Below, piece after piece: positions 18,033 to 26,520 of a DNA stretch of 64,000 nucleotides (positions are counted from its first letter, which is position 1; each line of letters starts with the position of its first letter). The stretch is from Nocardia puris (GTDB lineage: Bacteria; Actinomycetota; Actinomycetes; Mycobacteriales; Mycobacteriaceae). A program made the translations under genes and the position numbers. Where the stretch lies: the NCBI RefSeq assembly GCF_003315035.1, contig NZ_QNRE01000014.1:62001-126000 (forward strand), written 5' to 3'. The notes under the pieces are model-generated. The model ran no database searches and was not told the origin of the DNA. It saw nothing but the letters and a program-made list of their open reading frames with translations.

Positions 18033-18808
18033 TCACGGGGCCGCGCGCCGCGACGTCGTCGGGCAGGCCCGGTTCGGCGCGGTCCACCAGGCCCGCGCGT
18101 CTGGCCGCGAAAAGCACTGCGGGATCGACAGGCGGCTCGGAACCGGGTGGGGCGCTGCCCAATGCCGCCGGACGCGGCACAACAGCGGCGCCATAGTCCA
18201 TCGCCACGACGCGGCCCCGATCCACCACCACGGCCGTCGACCGGCCGGTACCACGCTGACCAATGTCGCTGTGCCGTCGCCGAATTGGAGTACACCATCG
18301 GTGGCGCGTCGCGCTCCCGCGTCCGGGTGAGCCGGAATGAGCGCGAGCACAGTCCCGTCGGCACCGTCGCCCCGCTGGTCGGCGAGTTCCCACCCTACGA
18401 CCGTGACGTGCGCGACCGCCGCGCTCCGCACCGCGATGTAGGCCGGAGTCACGTCCCGGTACCAGCTGTAGTCCGACGAGGCCGACAGCGCGCCGGCGTA
18501 GTCGAAAAAGCTTGCCAATCGGTCGGTTCGACCCCGGGCGCGGAGAGCAGCCCGTGCCCGGCGAAATAGACGATCAGCTGGTCGTAGATCCGCTCGTCGA
18601 CAAGGGCTTTGATGGTGGCGAGCACCTCGCGCCGATGCACCGGCCCCTCGAGGTCGGTGTGCGGGGCGACCGTACAGCCTTGCGCGCGAGCCCACGCCGC
18701 CATCGCCGCCGCCCCCGAGGCCGCGGCCGTCAGGGGATCGAGCCCGCCGACCCGGTCCACGCCGATACAGACCGCCGCCCGCCGATGCCCGGTCGTCGTG
18801 GCAGTCAT
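18033..18808 (-). pseudogene. Caspase-like (metacaspase-fold) gene, broken by frameshifts
   Basis: The first about 100 codons from the ATG at 18808 read as a caspase-fold N-terminus: AAVCIGVDRVGGL, a linker, then the strand LIVYFAGHGLL, which contains the catalytic His-Gly. Coding-like sequence then changes frame at a run of five T (18505-18509 on the minus strand), again near 18240, and again near 18030. In each case one extra base would restore reading. The segments after each shift have normal codon usage (SDYSWYRDVTPAYIAV, then VVVDRGRVVAMDYG). The cysteine half of the catalytic dyad is not visible. Alternatives are true erosion, deletion scars or sequencing error. Confidence 0.6.
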
Positions 18809-18867
18809 GGCACCAGTGTGCTGGCGCGCGCCGCGCGCCGCGAGACTTTGCGCCGAAACGCGGCGCG

Positions 18868-19293
18868 TCAGTCCACCACGAGTGCGGCGGCGGCCTCGCG
18901 GATGACGGCGGGGATCTCGACCGGCTTGCGGGTTTCGTGGTCGACGTAGACGTGCACGAAGACGCCGGTGGCGGCGAGATCGAGGTCGTCGCCCGCGACG
19001 CGGAAGATGGCCAGGTCGTAGGTGATGCTGGAGCGGCCGAGGCGGCTGATGCGCAGGCCGACGCGCAGCTCGTCGGGGAAGCTGATCGAGCCGAGGTACT
19101 GGCAGGAGGTCTGGGCGACGACGCCGAGCGCGGGCAGTTCCCGGATATCGGTGCCGGTGGCGCTCATCAGCCACGCGTTCACGGCCGTGTCGAAGTACGA
19201 GTAGTAGGTCACGTTATTGACATGGCCGTAGTGGTCGTTGTCGGCCCAGCGGGTCGGCATCGGCCAGAGCACGGGATACTGCTGCTGCGTCAC
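18868..19293 (-). CDS. Acyl-CoA thioesterase, hot-dog fold (4-hydroxybenzoyl-CoA thioesterase type)
   Basis: The 141-residue protein has the hot-dog thioesterase signature: RWADNDHYGHVNN near residues 15-27, containing the catalytic Asp and the HVNN turn, followed by the long helix YYSYFDTAV. It would hydrolyse an acyl-CoA; chain length is not predictable. The GTG start is used. It lies 16 bases after an AraC-type regulator on the same strand, so the two may form an operon. Confidence 0.9.
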   Translation of the reverse strand: MTQQQYPVLWPMPTRWADNDHYGHVNNVTYYSYFDTAVNAWLMSATGTDIRELPALGVVAQTSCQYLGSISFPDELRVGLRISRLGRSSITYDLAIFRVAGDDLDLAATGVFVHVYVDHETRKPVEIPAVIREAAAALVVD

Positions 19294-19309
19294 CCGGCCG
19301 ACGATAGCC

Positions 19310-20293
19310 TCACCCGGTCGAGGACAGCTCGGCGGGCGCGCCGCCCTGCCGGTGGTCGCGCGGGCTCACCCCGAAGTGCCGTTTGAACGCGGTGCTCAGC
19401 GCGAACGCCGACCCGTAGCCCACCTGGCGCGCGATCGCCTCGACGGTGGCGTCGGACTCCTGGAGCAGGTCGGCGGCCAGCGCGAGCCGCCATTCGGTGA
19501 GGAAGGCCATCGGCGGCTCGCCCACCAGCTCGGTGAACCGGCGCGCGAGCGCGGCGCGGGACACGCCGACCGCCTCGGCCAGGCTCGCCACCGTCCACGG
19601 GTGGGCCGGATTGTGCTGGAGCAGGCGCAGGGCCTTGCCCACCAGCGGATCGCCGTAGGCGTGGTACCAGGCGGGCGCGTCGGCGCGGGCGAACCAGGCG
19701 CGCAGCGCGGTGATGAGCACCAGATCGAGCAGCCGGTCCAGCACGGCGCCCTGGGCGGGCAGATCCTTGGTAGCCTCGTCGGCGAGCACGTCGACCATCC
19801 GGCCGTCGAAGTCGCCGCGGCGCAAGACCGCGACCGGCGGCAGGGCGCGCAGCAATCGCTGGCTGGCCGCCCCCGCCGACTCGTAGGTTCCGGTGACCAT
19901 AACGGTCGCGCCGTCGGGATCGGTGCCCCACTGGCGGACGCCGAGACTCAAGGTCTCGCACAGGATCTCACCGTCGGGCGTCGTGGTGACCTGCCCGGGA
20001 TGGATGACGATCTGCGGCGCCGTCGCGGGATCGTCGGCGACGGTGTACGGGTGCGGGCCGCGAAAGATGGCGACATCCCCGGCCTCCAGCCGGCACGGTG
20101 CCGAGTCCGCTTGGGCCGCACGGGGGTTCGCGGGCGGATCGGGGAAGACCCAGGCCGAGCCGCGGACCATGGACAGCACCGTGAGCGGGGCTTCGTCCTG
20201 GATGCGCAGCGACCAGGGCGGATCGAGCAGCGAACACATCAGGAACGCGCCCCGGGCACGGGGACCTTCGAGCAGACTGGCTAGGGCGTCCAC
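19310..20293 (-). CDS. AraC family transcriptional regulator
   Basis: The 327-residue protein has an N-terminal cupin-type sensor domain (AraC_binding_2-like, with GDVAIFRGPHPYTV). The double helix-turn-helix of AraC proteins is C-terminal (SLAEAVGVSRAALARRFTEL, then IARQVGYGSAFALSTAFKR, and FGVSPRDHR). The GTG at 20293 matches the family length; an in-frame start 30 codons upstream has no support. It diverges from an MFS transporter gene with a 146-base gap, an arrangement typical of local regulators of drug or metabolite exporters. Confidence 0.88.
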   Translation of the reverse strand: MDALASLLEGPRARGAFLMCSLLDPPWSLRIQDEAPLTVLSMVRGSAWVFPDPPANPRAAQADSAPCRLEAGDVAIFRGPHPYTVADDPATAPQIVIHPGQVTTTPDGEILCETLSLGVRQWGTDPDGATVMVTGTYESAGAASQRLLRALPPVAVLRRGDFDGRMVDVLADEATKDLPAQGAVLDRLLDLVLITALRAWFARADAPAWYHAYGDPLVGKALRLLQHNPAHPWTVASLAEAVGVSRAALARRFTELVGEPPMAFLTEWRLALAADLLQESDATVEAIARQVGYGSAFALSTAFKRHFGVSPRDHRQGGAPAELSSTG

Positions 20294-20439
20294 GTGTCCA
20301 GGGTAGACGCGCGCGCATGTCGGCGGGCGATTCGTTTTCGATTCGTCTCGACTCGAACCCGCGACAGCCAGGCTGCCCATCATTTCGGGGGGCCTGCCGT
20401 TCGCGGCGCCTCACGATTCATCCCGGTACCGTCGAAACG

Positions 20440-21687
20440 GTGCCGGTTACTTCGATCGAGCGACGGGTTCGAGTGGCGCGGGCGGCCGTGTTCACCGTGT
20501 TCGGGTTGAACGGCTTCCTGCTGGCCATGTGGGTGGTCCACATCCCGGTCATCACCGATCGGACGGGGGTGTCGCATTCCACCCTGGGCATGTTCATCCT
20601 CGTGATGGCGGGGGCGGGCATCGTGGGAATGCGGCTGGCCGGGCCACTGGCCGACCGGTTCGGCAGCAGACGCCTGGTGGGCGCGGCCGCCGTCACCGCG
20701 TCGCTGGCCGTGCTCGGGCCCGGCTTCGCCACCGGACCCGTGTGGCTGGCATTGGCGTTGGCGGGCTTCGGATTCGGCAACGGCGCGCTGGACGTGTCGA
20801 TGAACGCGCAGGCGGTGCACGTCGAGCGGGCCTACCGGCGGCCCATCATGTCGGCGTTCCACGCGCTGTTCTCCTGCGGCGGGCTGGTCGGTTCCCTGGT
20901 GGGCGCGGCCACGCTGCGCGCGGGCTGGGACGTGCGCGTGACCCTCATCGCCGCGTCCGCGCTGTGCCTGTGCGCGGTGGCCGCGAGTGTGCCACGCCTG
21001 CTCGCCGACACCCGCGCGACGGCCAAGACCGAGCCGGACAACGTCGCCGAACCGCACCCCGACGAGGTCGCCGCCACCGACTCGGCGCGCAGGCGAAAGG
21101 TGCTGGCGCTGGCCATGATCGCGTTCGCCGCGCTGCTCACCGAGGGCGTGGCCGCCGACTGGAGCACCTTGCAGATGGGCGAGCATCTGGGGGTGGGCGC
21201 CGCCACCGCCGCCCTGGCGTTCGGCGCGTTCTCGGTGACGATGACGGTGGGCCGCTTCGCCGCCGACCGGGTGAGCGCGCGGTTCGGCCCCGTCGCGGTC
21301 GTCCGATACGGGGCGCTGTTCTCGGCCCTCGGGCTCGCCGTCATCATGCTGTCGACCTGGGTGCCGCTGAGCCTGCTCGGGTGGGCGCTGTGCGGGCTGG
21401 GCCTCTCGGGCATGGTCCCGCAGATCTTCACCGCCGCGGGCAACCTCGGAACATCCACCGCGGCAACGGATATGGCGCGGGTCTTCGCGATCGGCTACCT
21501 CGGCCTGCTGGCGGGGCCCGCGATCATCGGCTGGCTCACGGAACTGATTCCGCTCACCGCCGCCTTCGGAGTCCCGATGATCGCGATCGCGCTGTCCGGG
21601 TGGAAGGCCCACGTGGTCGCACCCGCGCAGGCGTTGACGCGGACCGAAAAGGTCACGGACGCAGGGGTATCCGACGACGTCCACTGA
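20440..21687 (+). CDS. Major facilitator superfamily transporter (YbjJ-like)
   Basis: The 415-residue protein has about twelve membrane helices. The MFS loop motif LAGPLADRFGSRR lies between helices 2 and 3, and a long cytoplasmic loop rich in charged residues lies in the middle. The segment GNGALDVSMNAQAV is characteristic of the YbjJ-like branch, whose substrates are unknown. The GTG at 20440 was chosen because the upstream open frame reads as non-membrane, non-homologous sequence. It is likely controlled by the divergent AraC-type regulator. Confidence 0.85.
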   Translation: MPVTSIERRVRVARAAVFTVFGLNGFLLAMWVVHIPVITDRTGVSHSTLGMFILVMAGAGIVGMRLAGPLADRFGSRRLVGAAAVTASLAVLGPGFATGPVWLALALAGFGFGNGALDVSMNAQAVHVERAYRRPIMSAFHALFSCGGLVGSLVGAATLRAGWDVRVTLIAASALCLCAVAASVPRLLADTRATAKTEPDNVAEPHPDEVAATDSARRRKVLALAMIAFAALLTEGVAADWSTLQMGEHLGVGAATAALAFGAFSVTMTVGRFAADRVSARFGPVAVVRYGALFSALGLAVIMLSTWVPLSLLGWALCGLGLSGMVPQIFTAAGNLGTSTAATDMARVFAIGYLGLLAGPAIIGWLTELIPLTAAFGVPMIAIALSGWKAHVVAPAQALTRTEKVTDAGVSDDVH

Positions 21688-22016
21688 GTCCGGCGCGTCC
21701 GCCGTGCGCACAGCGGATCGTGAGGTATTTCCCGACCGAGTGCCGCCACGCCACCCGCTCCCGCGCCGACCAGTTCACCCGGAGCATCCGCCTATGGCCC
21801 GGCCGACCCACGTTCACCGCGACACGGGAAGTGATCATTCCGGCCACACGCCTGCGGCACAGCCGCCGCAGCCCACCGTGACGCACGCCGACGGCCGTCA
21901 TCCCCGAACACTCGACTTCGATCGGTCTGGCGCGAGCTTCTCGCGAAATATGCGGCACGCATCGGTTGCGGTCGGCGCAGAACCTCGGCGACAGCGTGAT
22001 GAGGGCGGGCCGCGCC
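21688..22016. other. Gene-free gap between convergent genes
   Basis: This gap of about 330 bases separates the MFS gene and the AAA ATPase, which end toward each other. Open frames exist on both strands but none has a recognisable protein or a convincing start. I see no strong hairpin, tRNA or repeat in it. Confidence 0.5.
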
Positions 22017-23144
22017 CTACAAGTACATCCCCGCGTCGGGCGTCTCAGCGACGGAGTCAATGGGATCAGTCCCATCTCTCAGCGCTATCAGCTCGGCCAA
22101 CGTGGCACCGTCGCCCGACACGGCGGGGTGGTCCCCGCCGAGCCAGCGGGCGGATTCGGCCGGGTTCAGGCGGCCGATCTCCAGCTGCGCCAGGCAGCGG
22201 CCCGGCCTCGTGACGGCGGGATGCAAGCGGGAGAGGTCCTCGTTGGTGGTGATGGCGACCAGGATGTCGCGCCCCTGGCCCAGAATTCCGTCGGTGAGAT
22301 TCAGCAACCGCGAAAGCCCCTGCCCCGACGATGATTTCGCTTCACCGCGGATCAGCTCGTCGCAGTCCTCCAGCACCAGCAGCCGCCAGCGGCGCGGCTC
22401 GCCCTCCACCTCGGTCGCGGCGCGCATCAGGTAACCGGGCTGACTGAACAACATGTCGGGGTCCAGCACGCAATCCAGCTGGCACCACGACGACCACGCC
22501 CGAGCCAACGCGCGCAGCGCGGTCGTCTTCCCGGTGCCGGGCGGGCCGTGCAGCAGCAGCAACCGGCCGCGAATATCCTTCGGCGACAATGCCATCAACC
22601 GGTCCAGCGCGTCGCTGGCGGCCCCGGCGTAGTTGTCCCGGATCTGCGGCCAGACCGGGGTGTCGATCATCTGCGGACGCCTGCGCGGCCCCTGCGGGTG
22701 GAAGTACCAGAACCCCACCTCGATACCGTCGGACCGCGCCTGCGGCTCCTCCGCGCCTTCGGTCGCCCGGTCCAGCACGTCATTGGCCAGTTCGTCGGTG
22801 ACGGCGTTGACCTCGAGCACCGCCGACCGGTCGGCCCAGCGGTCGGCCCGCAGCGTCCAGCCCTCCCCCACCGCCAGGATGGAGCGGGAATCCCCGTCGT
22901 CGATACTGCGCGCGATCACCGCGCCGGGCGGGCACAGCGGCGCGTCGACGCGCACCCGCTCCAGGTTCCGCTTCCGGTTGCGCGACTGCTCGCCCCGCAC
23001 GAACGGCGAGAGCGCGAGCACGTCGAGCACGTCGCGCGGCACGAACGACGAATCCAGCGAGACGGTCCAGCGCAGCTCGTCGGCGGGATCGGGCGGGCCT
23101 GGCTCGGAACCGATCAACCGCAGGGCTTCCTTGCGTTCCAACAT
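22017..23144 (-). CDS. AAA family ATPase (DUF5925-type N-terminus)
   Basis: The 375-residue protein has an N-terminal domain of about 170 residues of the type named DUF5925 and a C-terminal AAA module. The module has Walker A GPPGTGKTT near residues 201-209, Walker B LLVLEDCDE, sensor-1 ITTNE, and the arginine-containing RPGRCL. These occur widely in mycolic-acid-producing and other actinobacteria, and no function is established. AAA proteins remodel other proteins or complexes. No partner gene is adjacent. The next gene on the same strand is the transhydrogenase operon, separated by a strong hairpin. Confidence 0.85.
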   Translation of the reverse strand: MLERKEALRLIGSEPGPPDPADELRWTVSLDSSFVPRDVLDVLALSPFVRGEQSRNRKRNLERVRVDAPLCPPGAVIARSIDDGDSRSILAVGEGWTLRADRWADRSAVLEVNAVTDELANDVLDRATEGAEEPQARSDGIEVGFWYFHPQGPRRRPQMIDTPVWPQIRDNYAGAASDALDRLMALSPKDIRGRLLLLHGPPGTGKTTALRALARAWSSWCQLDCVLDPDMLFSQPGYLMRAATEVEGEPRRWRLLVLEDCDELIRGEAKSSSGQGLSRLLNLTDGILGQGRDILVAITTNEDLSRLHPAVTRPGRCLAQLEIGRLNPAESARWLGGDHPAVSGDGATLAELIALRDGTDPIDSVAETPDAGMYL

Positions 23145-23207
23145 CTGGCCAATGATCGGCGCACCGTGGCCGCGGCGTCCACCGAATTACCAGGCCAGAA
23201 CGCCGAA

Positions 23208-23237
23208 ACGGCCCTCCACCAGCGGGTGGAGGGCCGT
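23208..23237 (-). terminator. Hairpin terminator after the transhydrogenase operon
   Basis: A perfect 13-bp inverted repeat (ACGGCCCTCCACC and its complement) with a four-base loop lies about 30 bases after the pntB stop. In the minus-strand direction it is followed only by a short T stretch, so it is a GC-rich actinobacterial-type terminator rather than a classical one. It insulates the pnt genes from the AAA ATPase gene. Confidence 0.75.
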
Positions 23238-23273
23238 GCCTTCGAGTAACGCTACTGCCTTCGAGAAAGCTAC
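23237..23273. repeat. Imperfect tandem duplication covering the pntB stop codon
   Basis: Two adjacent copies of about 18-19 bases read TGCCTTCGAGTAACGCTAC and TGCCTTCGAGAAAGCTAC. The second copy contains the complement of the pntB stop codon. It looks like a small local duplication between the gene end and the terminator stem. Confidence 0.6.
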
Positions 23274-24688
23274 AGCGCCTTCAGTTCCTCGGTGACCGCG
23301 CCGACCGACTTCTTCGCGTCGCCGAACAGCATCGAGGTGTGATCGGCGTAGAACAGCGGGTTGTCGATGCCGGCGAAGCCGGAGTTCATCGACCGCTTGA
23401 GCACGATCACGTTCTTGGCCTGGTCGACGTTGAGGACCGGCATGCCGTAGATCGGGCTGGCGGAGTCCTCGCGGGCGGCCGGGTTGGTGACGTCGTTGGC
23501 GCCGATGACCAGGGCGACATCGGTGCGGGAGAACTCGCCGTTGATGTCGTCCATCTCCTTGAGCGCGTCGTAGGAGACCTCGGCCTCGGCCAGCAGCACG
23601 TTCATGTGACCGGGCATGCGGCCCGCGACCGGGTGGATGGCGTACTTGACCTCGACGCCCTTGGCTTCGAGCAGCGCCGCCATCTCCTTGACCGCGTGCT
23701 GGGCCTGGGCGACGGCCATACCGTATCCGGGGACCACGATCACCTGGTTGGCGTAGGCCATCTGGATCGCGGCGTCGGCCGCGGAGGTGGCCTTGGCCTG
23801 CTTCTGCTCACCGCCGCCGGCACCCGGCGCGGTGCCGCCGCCACCGAAGCCACCGGCCACGATGGCCGGGATGGAGCGGTTCATGGCCTTGGCCATCAGG
23901 TTGGTCAGGATGGTGCCGGACGCGCCGACGATCATGCCCGCCACGATCATCGCGGTGTTGTTCAGCGCCAGGCCCGCCGCGGCGGCCGACAGACCGGTCA
24001 ACGCGTTGAGCAGCGAGATCACCACGGGCATGTCCGCGCCGCCGATGGGCAGCACGACCATCAGGCCCAGGATGCCGGCCAGCACCAGCAGCACGACCAT
24101 CACCCACGCGGGCGCGCCACCGTCGGCGGCGCCGATGCCGATCACCACGGCCGCGGCGATCGAACCCACCAGCAGCAGCAGGTTCAGCGGCTGCTGGAGC
24201 TTGCCGATGCCGATCGGGCGGCCGGGCAGGATCTCCTGGAGCTTGCCGAAGGCGATGATCGAGCCCCAGAACGAGATGGAGCCGATGATCGCGGCGAACA
24301 GCGAGCCGATGATGATGTGGACGGTCGGTTCCTCGCCGTGCTTGAACGCGGAGAACCCGGTGGTGTCGAGGAATTCGGCCCACGCGATGAGCGCGACCGT
24401 GCCACCGCCCACGCCGTTGAACGCGGCGACCAGCTGCGGCATCTCGGTCATCTTGGTGCGCATCGCGGGCGGCACACCGAGCACGACACCGACCACGAGA
24501 CCGGCGATGATGAGGATCCAGTTCTCGGTGTCGCGCACCGAGATCAGGGTCGCGACCACGGCCAAGCCCATACCGGCGGCCGCGATCCAGTTGCCGCGCA
24601 CCGCCGTCTTCGGACCCGTCAGGCCCATCAGGCCGTAGATGAACAGCGAGAACGCGACGATGTAGAGGATGTTGACGAGATTGTCCAT
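23270..24688 (-). CDS. pntB: NAD(P) transhydrogenase subunit beta
   Basis: The 472-residue protein has about nine membrane helices followed by a soluble NADP-binding domain III. The latter is recognisable by VIVVPGYGMAVAQAQHAV, KYAIHPVAGRMPGHMNVLLA, and GANDVTNPAA. Together with the alpha subunits it couples hydride transfer from NADH to NADP+ to proton entry, making NADPH. The ATG lies three bases after the pntAB stop, so the three genes form one operon. Confidence 0.95.
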   Translation of the reverse strand: MDNLVNILYIVAFSLFIYGLMGLTGPKTAVRGNWIAAAGMGLAVVATLISVRDTENWILIIAGLVVGVVLGVPPAMRTKMTEMPQLVAAFNGVGGGTVALIAWAEFLDTTGFSAFKHGEEPTVHIIIGSLFAAIIGSISFWGSIIAFGKLQEILPGRPIGIGKLQQPLNLLLLVGSIAAAVVIGIGAADGGAPAWVMVVLLVLAGILGLMVVLPIGGADMPVVISLLNALTGLSAAAAGLALNNTAMIVAGMIVGASGTILTNLMAKAMNRSIPAIVAGGFGGGGTAPGAGGGEQKQAKATSAADAAIQMAYANQVIVVPGYGMAVAQAQHAVKEMAALLEAKGVEVKYAIHPVAGRMPGHMNVLLAEAEVSYDALKEMDDINGEFSRTDVALVIGANDVTNPAAREDSASPIYGMPVLNVDQAKNVIVLKRSMNSGFAGIDNPLFYADHTSMLFGDAKKSVGAVTEELKAL

Positions 24689-24691
24689 GGC

Positions 24692-25009
24692 TTACTGCCC
24701 CGCCTTCTCCGACGCCGCGGGCTTCTTGCCCTTGAACATGCCCAGCATCCGGTCGGTCACCAGGAAGCCGCCGACCACGTTCAGGGTGCCGAACACCAGC
24801 GCCACGAACAGAATGATCTGGATCCCGATCGAGGGGTCCTCCACCTTGCCGAGCACGACCAGCGCGCCCAGCACGACGATGCCGTGGATGGCGTTGGTGC
24901 CCGACATCAGCGGCGTGTGCAGCGTGTTGGGGACCTTGGAGATCACGGCGAAACCGACGAACCCGGACAGCACCAGGATCGCGATATTCGCGAGCAGCTC
25001 GGTATACAT
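24692..25009 (-). CDS. pntAB: NAD(P) transhydrogenase subunit alpha part 2 (membrane)
   Basis: The 105-residue protein has three membrane helices including SGFVGFAVISKVPNTLHTPLMS, a highly conserved helix of the alpha-subunit membrane domain. Its presence as a separate gene matches the three-gene arrangement of many bacteria. Its ATG overlaps the pntAA stop by one base (TGATG). Confidence 0.95.
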   Translation of the reverse strand: MYTELLANIAILVLSGFVGFAVISKVPNTLHTPLMSGTNAIHGIVVLGALVVLGKVEDPSIGIQIILFVALVFGTLNVVGGFLVTDRMLGMFKGKKPAASEKAGQ

Positions 25010-26124
25010 CAGTTCACCTCACGAGTGACACAGGAGTCCGCGAGCACCTGGTCGTCGAAGTCGGGGGCGAGCTTGCCCTCGACGAGCATCAGTTCCAGCA
25101 GGGCCGCGATGTTCTTCGAGTACAGCTCACTGGCGTGCTCGGGCATGGTGGCGGGCAGGTTCAGCGGCGAGGCGATGGTGACGCCGTGCTTGACCACGGT
25201 CTCGCCCGGCTCGGTGAGCTCGCAGTTGCCGCCGGTCTCACCGGCCAGGTCCACGATCACGCTGCCCGGCTTCATGCCCTCCACCGCGGCGGCGGTGACC
25301 AGCCGGGGCGCGGGACGGCCCGGCACGAGCGCGGTGGTGATCACCACGTCGAAGCCCTTGATGGCCTCCTCGAGCGCCTTCTGCTGCTGGGCCTTCTCCT
25401 CGTCGGTGAGCTCGCGGGCGTAGCCGCCCTCACCGGCGGCGTCGATCCCCAGGTCCAGCCACTGCGCACCGACCGAACGCACCTGGTCGGCCACCTCGGG
25501 GCGCACGTCGTATCCGGTGGTCCGCCCACCGAGACGCTTGGCGGTGGCCAGCGCCTGCAACCCGGCCACACCCACGCCGAGCACCAGCACCGTCGCCGGC
25601 TTCACGGTGCCCGCGGCGGTGGTGAGCATCGGGAAGAACCGGGTCGACTCCTCGGCCGCGAGCAGTACGGCCTTGTACCCGGCCACGTTGGCCTGCGAGG
25701 ACAAGGCATCCATCACCTGCGCGCGCGAAATGCGCGGGATCGCCTCGACGGCGAACGCCTGCACACCGGCGGCCTTCAGCTTGCCGATCTGGTTGTCGGC
25801 GTTGCGCGGGGCCAGGAACCCGATGAGCGTCTGTCCCTCGGACAGCTTGGCCACCTCGGCGTCGCTGGGCGGCGCGACCTTCACCACGACCTCGGCCGAC
25901 CACGGATCACCGATGGTGGCGCCCGCTTCGGCGTAAGCTTCGTCGGGAATGAGCGCACCCAGTCCGGCACCGGCTTCCACGATCACCTCCACACCCTGCT
26001 TGGTCAGGGTCGGGATGATCTTCGGCACCAATGCGACACGCCGCTCGCCCGCGTTGGACTCGCGAACGACTCCGACACGCGCTCCGCGTGGCGACGAATC
26101 GCCGACGTTTTGCGTTGTCTCCAC
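25009..26124 (-). CDS. pntAA: NAD(P) transhydrogenase subunit alpha part 1 (NAD-binding)
   Basis: The 371-residue soluble protein resembles alanine dehydrogenase/PntA. It has the opening RVGVVRESNAGERRVAL, the segment DALSSQANVAGYKAV, the NAD-binding GVGVAGLQALATAKRLG, and the late GSVIVDLAGETGGNCE. The GTG start has GAAGGA about ten bases upstream. A perfect 14-bp palindrome lies 59 bases upstream of the start and probably controls the operon. Confidence 0.95.
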   Translation of the reverse strand: METTQNVGDSSPRGARVGVVRESNAGERRVALVPKIIPTLTKQGVEVIVEAGAGLGALIPDEAYAEAGATIGDPWSAEVVVKVAPPSDAEVAKLSEGQTLIGFLAPRNADNQIGKLKAAGVQAFAVEAIPRISRAQVMDALSSQANVAGYKAVLLAAEESTRFFPMLTTAAGTVKPATVLVLGVGVAGLQALATAKRLGGRTTGYDVRPEVADQVRSVGAQWLDLGIDAAGEGGYARELTDEEKAQQQKALEEAIKGFDVVITTALVPGRPAPRLVTAAAVEGMKPGSVIVDLAGETGGNCELTEPGETVVKHGVTIASPLNLPATMPEHASELYSKNIAALLELMLVEGKLAPDFDDQVLADSCVTREVN

Positions 26125-26182
26125 TTGTCAGACTTCCTTCTCGTGCTGGCTGTAGGGCCACCGACGGGACGATCAGGCTAAG

Positions 26183-26196
26183 TTACTCGCGAGTAA
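26183..26196. promoter_or_regulatory. Perfect 14-bp palindrome upstream of pntAA
   Basis: TTACTCGCGAGTAA is a perfect palindrome in the promoter region of the transhydrogenase operon. The shape, TTACT, four bases, AGTAA, resembles operators of TetR-family regulators of fatty-acid metabolism in actinobacteria. The regulator is not encoded next to it and its identity is not known from this window. Confidence 0.6.
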
Positions 26197-26520
26197 GTTG
26201 GCCTGAAATCCTCGCAACTGTACCTGGCTTGCGGTGAGCCTAGTTGAGATGGCGGTCACACCGCCGAGCCCGTTTCCGGCCATATGCCGGATTCGCACCG
26301 AGCCCGCCGCCCGCCGCCGACCGGGCGCGTGGCTGTCACCCTCGCGAACCCGGTCGAGATGATCGTCGTCGGCCCAGGTGAGCGCGTCCAGAACGCACCT
26401 ACGCGCGGGTAGCGCACCGCCACGTCAGTGAACTGGTCAGCCGCCCGACCAGCCGCGACGGAGTGACGTGCATCATGCTCGGGCGGGGGATCCGGGTGTT
26501 CCATATCACTCGCGCGCCGT
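26197..26520. other. Gap between the transhydrogenase operon and the HIT gene
   Basis: No convincing gene is present. On the minus strand a short stretch reads VLDALTWADDDHLDRV and looks coding-like, but it has no start and no recognised homologue, so it may be a remnant. I see no ribosome binding site for the HIT start at its right edge. Confidence 0.4.

Noticed and set aside
20335..20400. A tRNA T-arm-like sequence (GGGTTCGAGTC on the minus strand)
   Set aside because: The stem on either side does not pair, there are no D or anticodon arms, and no CCA end is present. It lies in the gap upstream of the AraC-type gene and is a chance match.
26270..26420. Coding-like stretch VLDALTWADDDHLDRV on the minus strand
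   Set aside because: It has no start, no full domain and no homologue that I can name; listed only as part of the intergenic gap.
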